In this document: positions 53,385-62,400 of the stretch, in pieces
Position numbering within the stretch: the first letter of the stretch is position 1
How the letters are laid out: each line of letters starts with the position of its first letter
Assembly (NCBI GenBank): GCA_003194525.1
Contig: NBIV01000025.1
Coordinates: 406,262-470,261 of the forward strand
Direction: 5' to 3'
DNA length: 64,000 nt
Source: Gracilariopsis chorda
Taxonomy: Eukaryota; Rhodophyta; Florideophyceae; Gracilariales; Gracilariaceae
The notes under the pieces: generated by a model
Told to the model about the DNA's origin: nothing
What the model saw: the letters and a program-made list of their open reading frames with translations, nothing else
Databases searched by the model: none
Translations under genes and position numbers: made by a program

Positions 53385-54689
53385 GGTGATGAAAGCGTTG
53401 AGCGTGGTCTTAACTTCAATGGTGACCCAACAGCTTTGGCGGGCGAGGACGCGCAGAATTGATCCAACCGCATTTCTCCCCGCACCAGGATAAGCCGCTT
53501 CCTTGTTTCATCTCTATTTATCTACAAGCGGCATGCCTGTGCAGTCTTCGAATGTTATGAAATAGCAATTAAAGGTACGAGATTGTAATTTTGTGGGCCT
53601 TAACCCCGTGCAAGCTGTGCGATTTTTTAATCACGCAGCGCGAAGCCTGAAAAGAAATTATTCATGCTCCTGGCGTGTCTGGCGTGCACTCAAAAAGAGC
53701 ACCTCGGCGTGCATTGCACAAGCTGGAGTAATTCTCTCTGCAATCGCGCAGCACACCTCACGACGTGCAGCGCATGCGAAGTGTGTGATTGCACTTTCTC
53801 TTCACGCACAAAGCACGTCGACCAGCAAACACTGCACACCTAGTCGAGTGATTTTACAATACCGTAAAGACGCCTTAGCATGCCATAATATGTTTTCATG
53901 CAGATTCCGAAACTAAACAGAACATTGTGCTTCATTCTCACAATCTACATCTTCCGTTATACCTTCTTCAAGCTCATGCTTAGAACTTATGATCTGTGCT
54001 CTCTTTCTCACTCTTAAACAACTTAAACTTCTCGCAGAACAAGTTGTTTTTTTTTTCAATAGAGGGATTACGCAACAGATTTTTTTCACATGAGTAAATT
54101 TCGTGACTTCGCAGGTTACACGCATCGCCTTTCACAAAGTGTTATCACGAATGATTACGCTGCTCACTTGGACAGCATTCGTGAGTACAACTAACACCAT
54201 CCTACTTGCCAACCCTTGCAATTCGGCAGAAGAATTTCTACATCACAATGTAAGAACGACAAAAGGGACGTCGCTAGCGCCTCATGCATGCCATTATCTT
54301 GTTCAAAGCAAGTGCACCACCCTTGTTACGCGCACAAAACCATTTATGTTCGTACATTGCGAAACATCGAGCTCATACGTCTCAGATCACTGCATTTCTC
54401 AGGCGCGAAGTTCAAAATTAACATATTGGATTAACAAGAATGCCTGCGCCATTTTTGCTCTCAAAAAAACGAACTTCATTTCATACGCCATTTAACCAAC
54501 TGGGTTTCAGAGAAGACGGAGCTGAAAAGTTACAAATAAGACCAGTTTACAGCTTTCTGCGTCTTTGTAAAACTTTTATCGTTCCCAAAACGACGAATGG
54601 ATGTGAAATTAATAATTTTCATGCGTTATTCTGCTTTATACGAAGTGTTCTGGAAGGCTACGGAGAGTTTCGTGGGGGCAAATAAGTAG
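53385..54689. other. Intergenic; no gene recognised
   Basis: AT-rich in the right half, with frames at plus 53,593-53,916, 54,103-54,495 and 54,440-54,685 that lack motifs. The right part probably holds the 5' portion of the Harbinger element and a decayed N-terminus of its nuclease. Confidence 0.4.
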
Positions 54690-54713
54690 CTAATCGAATC
54701 TTTCAGGAGTACC

Positions 54714-55302
54714 ATGATGAAAAGGAGAGCCACGATGTACGCTCAAAAAATAGAGGACAGAGGTGCCCCTTTGGACAGCTGCGTGGGATTCATCGATTGC
54801 ACGAAGATAAAGATGAGTCGTCTGGGTGGGGCTCCAGCCAATCAAAGATCCTTTCACTCTGGACATAAGCGCTTCCACTGTTTGATATACCAAATAGTAT
54901 CCACTCCCGACGGTCTTATATTTCACCGGTATGGCCCCGATTTTGGTCGAAGGCACGATATGACGCCTTACCGGCTGATTGGAATAGATCCTGTTGTACA
55001 CGGTGTGCTTGTTTCTGCATGAAAGACTGCAGTTTTATCTCTACGGTGATGCCGCCTATGTCACGCGTCCTTGGCTACAGGTCGCTTACGACCGTGTGAG
55101 GGCAACAGCGGAGGAGAGCATCTACAATAGTTATATGAGCTCCGTACGGGAGGCAGTGGAATGGTCGTACAAAGATCTGAAGCAAATGCGGTCTTCTCAA
55201 GATTTCAAGAGACACTTGAAGATGTTGCCGTCGCCCATAGCGCTTCTATACAAGTCTGCTGCGCTTTTTTGGAACATTAAGATGTGCATGATGCACGGCT
55301 GA
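54714..55302 (+). pseudogene. Harbinger-type DDE nuclease pseudogene
   Basis: Frame 54,714-55,022 reads VGFIDCTKIKMSR (first Asp), then NQRSFHSGHKRFHCL and FGRRHDMTPYRL (second Asp). Frame 54,994-55,302 then continues FYLYGDAAYVTRPWLQVAYD and VREAVEWSYKDLK with the Glu. The two are one protein split by a frameshift near 55,000-55,020. All three catalytic acids are kept. The N-terminal helix region is missing or beyond recognition. Confidence 0.85.
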
Positions 55303-55410
55303 TTGACGACTACGTAATCCAATTGCCCTCCCTCCTCTCTTGCCTAATACCTGAACAACGATTAAAGGTATTGCCCGTTCCTATATTTCCAGTTCTTGTA
55401 TTGCCCGTTT

Positions 55411-55555
55411 GAGGGCGTGCCCTCGAACGGCGTTCGTTCCTTAGAATATCAAAGCCCACGCCAACCCCTCACCCCCTGGCTGTGCAATACAACTTCGGTC
55501 CGGCGTCCCGCTGTGGGGCATGGCGCTGGCTTTGATAGCCAAAGAAACGAACGCC
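55411..55555. repeat. Imperfect inverted repeat between the Harbinger ORFs
   Basis: The left arm 55,429-55,467 (ggcgttcgttcctt... then atcaaagcc) pairs with the right arm 55,518-55,555 with several mismatches around a ~50-bp loop. A perfect small hairpin gagggc-gt-gccctc lies at 55,411-55,424. It could be a nested short hairpin element, or a transcription-stop hairpin between two convergent genes. Confidence 0.6.
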
Positions 55556-56321
55556 AGGAACGCGGGCTGCGCACGATTGGCGAACAAACAAGGTAAACAT
55601 GAGGCTTCACGAAATCTTCATACTGCAGCTTCTTGACCAAGGCGCCAAGAGCAGCAACCATTTGTCGTCTCTCTGCGCGAATGTCACGTCTATATTCTCT
55701 CTCTGCGGCTGCACGCTTCGTATCGAGATCCACGCGGCGTTCATCTAACCACAGTCGCCGAGACTCGCGCTCGTCCAAGCGTTTCTGTCTGGCCACTTCC
55801 CGGTTATCATTATTGCTATCAAAGTCGAGGCGATCTTGCTCCAGCTGCAGCCGTTTGGTGTCCATCTCTTTTGTTGTAGCAACAAGCATTTCAACCAGGT
55901 CTCGTTCCACTTCATCCGAATCCACGGAAACAGGCCTTCGCTTCTTTTATTTTGTGCACTCACCACTTCTTACACTATACCCCTCATCTGTAGTTGCTAC
56001 ATGCTCACTTTTCTTGGTCATAGAAAGCGCTTTCGTTCCGATCTCGTTGCCTTCCAAGAAAAGCCTCTTGTCTAGATCAGTACGCTCTTTGCGTTCACTC
56101 CGTCGTTTGTCGTCCTACTCATCCACTTCCAGCATTAAATCATCATGCAGCGTTTCTAGTTCTCCGTGGACTTCGATTCGGCCCGAGGTGACAGCGTTTT
56201 TATTAACAGCGGTGCGGTCTGCGCAAAGAATCTTCTTGAATCGATCACTCAACGTCTTCCAAGTCAGAGCACACACGGTGTTGAAAGCCTTGGCGTGTGC
56301 AGAAGAGATGAATATACCCAT
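55449..56321 (-). pseudogene. Myb/SANT-like coiled-coil protein relic (Harbinger partner)
   Basis: One minus frame runs from 56,321 to 55,449, interrupted by two stops (TAG at 56,115 and TAA near 55,954). The N-terminal part, with ALTWKTLSDRFKKILCADR and a following NAVTSGRIEVHGELE, resembles the last helix of a Myb/SANT-like domain plus its linker. The C-terminal part is a long charged coiled coil (KRLQLEQDRLDFDSNNDN; RRVDLDTKRAAAEREYRRD) as in Myb-like proteins paired with Harbinger nucleases. The first two Myb helices are not readable. The 301-codon plus-strand frame over the same DNA is its shadow. Confidence 0.55.
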
Positions 56322-56330
56322 AGCTTCTTC

Positions 56331-57692
56331 GAACCTTCATTGGATCCCTCCATGGGGTGCAACATGTGCATCAACTGCTGTGACAGATTCCAACAGTAGG
56401 AGGTCCCATGCGTTCCATAAGCGCATTCGATTCTTTTGCGTGGGTGTTTCGGGCGAAGCGGTTGCGGTGTCAGGTGTACCCCCTCACGAGAAAGGCCACC
56501 GTAGCTTCAATAGAAGCGGAAGGAGGAGGGGAAAATAGAAGGGGCGTGGGCATCGGAATGGGAGTTATGGTTTTGAATGCGAGGGGTGAATGGTGGTTCA
56601 TCTGGTCACCGAAGAGTCGCTTTTGACGTGAGAAGCACCCCCCCTTCTAGCCAGCTGAACGGGGTGCCTCTGACACTTTGTTTTTTTCAATTTCTGATAG
56701 AAGGCGCGCAAACGAAATATGACATGGCTTGCAGTCCAAATTGCGTCTTAGACCGTAAACGTGGGTGACGTTTCGCCATATTTTGGAGACAGGCGAAAAA
56801 TCAGGCCTTGCGAAATCCCTCTAATCACAACATCTTTCGTGCGTTGTTTGTTACTGTACGCAGATTTGTCAAAGAGCACAAACAGAGGGTTCTTCTTTTC
56901 TGACTCGCAGGCTCATGCATCATAATCATTCATAAAGAAAACATTTGAACTGTCCAATAACGAAAAACATGGATCAATTAATGCCAAACACAATCCGCAT
57001 AGATTAATTGAGTTCACACTTTCTCTGAATAAAAACCGCAGTAAGATTCTAAAAGATGAGCCAAGTGGCCATTTAATAGGAGCCTTTCAACTATACAGAG
57101 AGTTTAAAATTAGTAATACGTCGAATGATTGCACAACTTTTGAAAGATACGCGGCCAAATCTGACAGAGAAATTCCAGACAGCGCATAATTGCATCGAAG
57201 CGAGTACTGAGATGCTAAGACAGCAAATCCAGATCACTACGATTATTTTACATCATTCTAAACACGAACATCTGAAACAGTAGACCCAATATCTTCTCCA
57301 AACTCCAAAGCGTCTCTCAACTTCAGCGATACGCTTATGAGTGAAATTTTTGTCCGAAACGAGCATAAAATTCTGAAACTGACACATAAAACTGTATCCA
57401 TACACACAATTAGAAATAGCGTGGAGGGGAGAAGCATTTCCATGGGGAACCATTTGACCTGCATGTTTACGAACCTACATGAGGAGCAGCTAACAGAATC
57501 TGGATATCAAATAGTAAACGAGAACAGCGAACACGTTTGAAAAGCAAGCAATAGCACGTTTTATCGCAGCATACAGAAGGACTTGCAAAATGGAAGTACT
57601 TTTCACCTTTCAATGATATCCGTATAGAGATTGGGGACGTTGATGGGGATATCAGCAAACGTTTCTTAAAAGTCTGTAACCATGTTCTCGAA
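56331..57692. other. AT-rich stretch without a recognised gene
   Basis: Short frames only. It likely includes the left-over 5' side of the Myb-like gene and unknown transposon sequence. Confidence 0.4.
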
Positions 57693-58208
57693 ATGTCCTT
57701 TAGGAGCCCAAATTTGTGGTTACAGAGCATGAATTGGTTACGGCGACAAATTTATCGTGCTTTCATGCTTTTCCTAACCTTTTTCCCTGACTCTCTATCA
57801 CATAAACTGAAAAGCTTCATAAATTCAGTGTTAACGCAAAGAGAAAAACCACTCACCACTGTTATTGAGCTCAGACGAATCATTTTCACTCGAGTCCTGG
57901 CCACTTCATACTATAGCAATGTAAGCAAAGTCCTGTCACGAGCCAAATGTGAGTATTTGTATATTACTGGATTATTAGTCCAACGATATAGCGAGATCTG
58001 GTCTTCTTTCAGTGGTACACGTCGAAAACGGCAAAGAACTGAGAAATATGGCATAGGATGGTCCAACACACATGTACTAGAAACCCAGCTCATTGCAGAA
58101 CTTGACATTGAGCTCGCCGCAATCAATCAAACCCTGGTCTACATTTCCGATGCCACCATGTTCAGTCTGGATGACGATCACCAGCGGCTGCGGTATCGTT
58201 CAATGTAA
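57693..58208 (+). pseudogene. Unrecognised ORF, probably a transposon protein remnant
   Basis: A 171-codon frame, basic in the first 120 residues, then a helical part (ETQLIAELDIELAAINQTLV) and DDDHQRLRYRSM. After the TAA the same frame continues with QLPNLAQLKNSEKVLVQ before another stop, so the protein was once longer. No family recognised. Confidence 0.35.
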
Positions 58209-58650
58209 CAGCTTCCTAATCTTGCACAACTTAAGAACTCCGAAAAGGTTTTGGTCCAGTGAAAAATGCGACATTTCCCCTGCTAGCATCATTATATACA
58301 GCCAGCCGCTACACCAGCCCTGGGGAAAAAGAGATTCACATATGGCAGGTAGTTTTACATATCTCAACACCCCACTCTTAATGATTTACACATGTATGAG
58401 GGGGGTGTTGTTGATTGATAGGAGGCGGTGCGCCAATTAACCGCCCTGTATGCCCCTCTACGCGCTTGCAAATCGCCCATTTGGCGCAACGCCTCCCCAC
58501 CATTAAAAAAATTCAGCAGCAGCAGCAGCAGCAAAGCGTTCAGTTAATTTGCTGCTGCTGCTGCAAGTTGACTGTGCAATGGCTGCTGAATGGCTTGCAA
58601 TACAATCAAATTGTTGTGCCAGCCACTCAGCAGCAAAACCCCGCCTGTTC

Positions 58651-58800
58651 ATTCCGACACGTGGCAAATTGCACTGCGCCAGTGCAGCGCATTCCAACAC
58701 GTGGCAAATTGCACTGCGCCAGTGCAGTGTATACTGAAGTTTCATTGCAGACTTGCCTGCAACAGACGTATATACTGCACTGGCGCAGTGCCAAATGCAT
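58651..58800. repeat. Two tandem 40-bp repeats plus an inverted partial copy
   Basis: Units 58,651-58,690 and 58,691-58,730 differ at only three bases. Each contains gcactgcgccagtgc, itself an inverted repeat with a 3-base centre. A third copy of this core in reverse orientation is at 58,771-58,800. Confidence 0.85.
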
Positions 58801-59261
58801 CTCGCTTGCTGACCCTAACCACTATTTTCCATCCCATTCAGGCTTGGCCAATAGCGCAGTGTCGTAACCTTTTGCTACTTTGGGCACTGTTTGCTGGCCT
58901 GGGACCTAGGCAAGGCCGAGCTCGTGTGCAGGTCGCCACAAGAGTAACCCACTAAGTACCACGGATCTGGGAAAAGTCAGGTGCTCCTCTGTGGTATACT
59001 GGTCGTTTGACGGCGATCAGGAAGTCTGAGGGTTTACCGGACCTAATACCAGCTTGCTGTGCAGGGTCCGGGGCGGCCGCCGTGTCGTACCTCTTGGGGC
59101 CGGAAAGCACACTTCGGTGTGTGAGTAAAGGCAGACCAATCCTTACAACCGGACGCGGGTTAAACATCAAACGGCTTGAAAACCGGCTGGGCACACTCCG
59201 CCCGTCATAATCCAACAGGAGTGTGTCGAGAGTCCCTGTGCTGCGCACGACTGCATCGGGT

Positions 59262-59270
59262 AAATATAAG
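59262..59270 (+). promoter_or_regulatory. TATA-like element upstream of the Helitron ORF
   Basis: The sequence aaatataag stands about 190 bp before the ATG at 59,457. Position and sequence fit a TATA box, but nothing else in the sequence confirms it. Confidence 0.3.
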
Positions 59271-59456
59271 CCTTGCAGCAATTTGTTTTTTTAATTGCTG
59301 CATGCGACTAGGCCCGGTGGGTGCAACGCAACAAACTGCAACCAGTTTTTTCACTTTCAACTTTGTGTTTTATTGGGAATTATTCTGGAACTCTGGCAAA
59401 TTTTTTAACGGTTTAAAAACATAGAATTGTTTTTTTCTTTTCTTTGGTAAATTGAA

Positions 59457-62400
59457 ATGACGAGAGGAGGGCGACGTCTGAACTCTGGTGGCATCCGATC
59501 TAACTCGGGAGGTGCCAGAGACAATTCTGGAGGTGCCAGGTTGAACGCAGGCGGTTCAAGGCAAAACGCTGGTGGTCGTCGCGTCGGCAGTGGTGGAGCA
59601 CGGGCAGGAGCTGGAAGACCCCGAAGAGAACCAGCTCCTCCATCTCCAGATGAGTTGGGAGTAAATGAGAGCGGAGCACACGTTCAAGGACCTATTGTTC
59701 CAGTGGTTGAAGAAGACGAAATTACTCCTGCACCTACTTCGGTTGCAGCAGCAGTTAGCACAAGCGCCGCTGGAGCCAGTGGGTCCGCTGCCACAGATCT
59801 ACCAACATCGTGCCCAATTCCTGGATTTCTGGAGTTTGTGAGAGGCCTTCCAAGTCACATTCCACCGCCTCCGATGCCTCCCCCTCTCCCACCGATGCCT
59901 GCAGAACAGATGCCGGTTGCGATGGAAGTGGAAGAGGATGAGATCATCCCTGCTCCCTCACAGCCACCGCCATCACAGCAGCCTGCTCTGCCACAAGCTG
60001 AACAAGAGGAAGAACAGATGCCAGTCCCGATGGAAGTGGAAGAGGATGAGATCACCCCGGCTCCCTCACACCCGCCGCCGCAGCCTGCGTTGCCACAAGC
60101 GGAACAGGAAGAACAACAGATGTCCATTCCGATGGAAGTGGAAGCGGATGAGATCACACCGGCTCCCTCACACCAGCCGCAGCATCAGCCACAGCAACAG
60201 CTTGATACGACGGTCATGCACTGTGCTGGGCGTCCTGATCGAGGACTCTATCGCGTGTACTATGCGTGGGATTCCGTGGCAGCTCAGGCGAGGAATGATC
60301 CGGCCATCCGTGCAAGCGTGCCGGAGTTTGAGACGCTTCCCACTACAGGTCAAAGGCGATGCGGAAGATGCGGCGAGCACGCACACACGCTCTCCTCCTG
60401 CCCGTACAGGGACTGGACATTGAGAATTCATAGCTGCAAGTACTGCGGATGCGTTTTGCTTGGCAAAGAGACCAATGGAGTGTGCTGTGGAATGAAAAGA
60501 ATGTCAGGGTGGGGCGTCACGTTCCGCAGAAGGCATAACAACGAGTTGGTTCGCAGTCTTTATAGTCTGAGAGCCTTTCACAGCCATTTTCTCAACTTGA
60601 ATACGCTCTTCGCTACGACGCAAGCGTTCATGGACATGTCGTATGTGACGGGAGGCGGTCCCTCCTTTCTGAGACTTGAGGGAAACGCAGCTCTCGCTCT
60701 GCCCACGCAGAACCAGAACAACACGCGCTACAGCTTTCTGTGGGGTACTGGTCCCCCTAACTTGGATCCCTCTCACTATGCGCGTGCCAATTTGCGTGCG
60801 TTCATTCAAGATATCAACGTACGAGACATCGTGCCCAAGTTGTACGATGTGATCCAGCCCAAGCCAGACGTGGTGCGTGAGCGGTACCGATCCATGCTTA
60901 GCACGCAACAACAACAACAAAATGCAGATACCGCCGTCGATATCAGCATGCAGGCAGCAGAAGAGGGAGTAGTCGTACGTGGTTACGAAGGAACCCGAAG
61001 TGCCACAGTCAGTGCTCCTCACGTAGGTGCTGGGCCTCTCCCTGAAGATGCTCCTGGTGGGGGGCCAACCATGATGAGAACGCTCGTCGTGGATCCGACT
61101 GGCCTGTACCGAGTGGAGTCTGAAGTACCGCGCTTGGTAGAAGGAACCGTAACAGAAGAGCACGCCGTAGTGACGGCTGCTGGTGCTGCTAATGCTGGAG
61201 ATGGGGCGACTGCGAATGCCGCAAACAATGCGCAAGTGCGGTACCGCCTTCTAAAACCGGCATCCAAAATGGCAGAGAAAGGCACTTTTCCTCTTCTCTA
61301 CCCGTACGGAGATCAGCACGAACCGTTTGACATTGGCGTGTTTCTGGAGGCAAAGAACTCAACACAGCAAATCTCAGGTCTCAGCGTCAACGAGTGGAAG
61401 CTCCGAAAGCTCACCTGGGCTGAGAACGCGAAGAGACGACTGTACTCAGACAACATCCTTCTGGACAGTGGACCGTTGATGCAGATGTGGATGCTTCGCA
61501 CCCACACAAACATTGAGGACATGCGACTGCGTTTCCTCGAAAGAGAACACCGGGCACGCATTGTACAAGAGCAAGAAATGCAGCAAGCACAACAGCAAAC
61601 CGGTCACGTGCCACAATCCCAGTTCGTGCTAATGGGACGCATCTTTCTGCCCGATGACTCGGTCAACTCAGCAGCATACTGGAAGAACAAGCGCATGGAT
61701 GTACAGGCGATCGTGGCGCGGAGAGGACCGCCTTCTCTGTTCATTACAATCACCATGAACATCTGGCGAGAGGACATCCAGCGTCTTGGGATGGACACCA
61801 CCAATCGTGGCGCATTTACGGCACAAAGTAACCGCCCTCGACCGTTTGACCGACCGGATCTGATTGCAAGGGTGTACAGCCAGTACGCAAACGACTTCAT
61901 GAAGGATTTGGAGAAGAACTCGGAGCAGATCTTTGGATTGAAGTGCCTGGGGCTTGCATCAAAGCTCGAGTTTCAAGAGCGCAATGTGCCTCATCACCAC
62001 ATGCTCGTGTGGCTCGAAGGAGGCGTGATTGAAGACGTTGATGTGATCGACGAGCTCATTCGTGCAGAACTTCCCCTTCCAGGCGAAGACGACGCGTTGC
62101 GTGCTCTCATTCGTTCCATGCACAGGCACCGCCACTCCACCTATTGCCGGAATCGCGCTGGGCGGTGCAAGTTTGGATACGACAGCAATATGATTGTGCC
62201 GGAGACGTACATTGAAGAAGGCACGAATCGCGTGATTTACCGCAGAAGAAGGCAAGAAGACCTCAAGATTGTGCCATACAACCCAACACTGACCAAGAAG
62301 TACCGCTCTCATATCAACGTAGAACGCACGCAAGGAGGGGGCGCAGTGGCTTATCTGATGAAGTACGCGTTTAAGCAGCCCAAAGCTCAGGAGGTGGTGC

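Larger units (their letters stand above)
54690..56330. mobile_element. PIF/Harbinger-type DNA transposon, two convergent ORFs (dead)
   Basis: The plus-strand DDE nuclease relic (54,714-55,302) and the minus-strand Myb/SANT-like relic (56,321-55,449) form the two-gene pair typical of autonomous PIF/Harbinger elements. Terminal repeats and target duplications (TTA/TAA) were not found, so the ends are approximate. Confidence 0.65.
58390..59456 (+). other. 5' non-coding region of the intact Helitron
   Basis: Starts with the sequence shared with the non-autonomous Helitron (gttgattgataggaggcgg and the CAG/CTG runs at 58,515-58,563) and leads into the Rep-helicase ORF. The exact 5' terminus is uncertain; the homology begins near 58,390. 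It holds the 40-bp repeats at 58,651-58,730 and a TATA-like site near 59,262. Confidence 0.55.

Noticed and set aside
55950-55985. A mini-intron removing the second stop of the Myb-like frame
   Set aside because: The only GT-AG pair would give an intron of about 28 bp, too short for splicing.
55633-56538. 301-codon plus-strand Ser-rich ORF
   Set aside because: It is the complement of the Myb-like coiled-coil frame on minus; composition and repeats follow from that gene.
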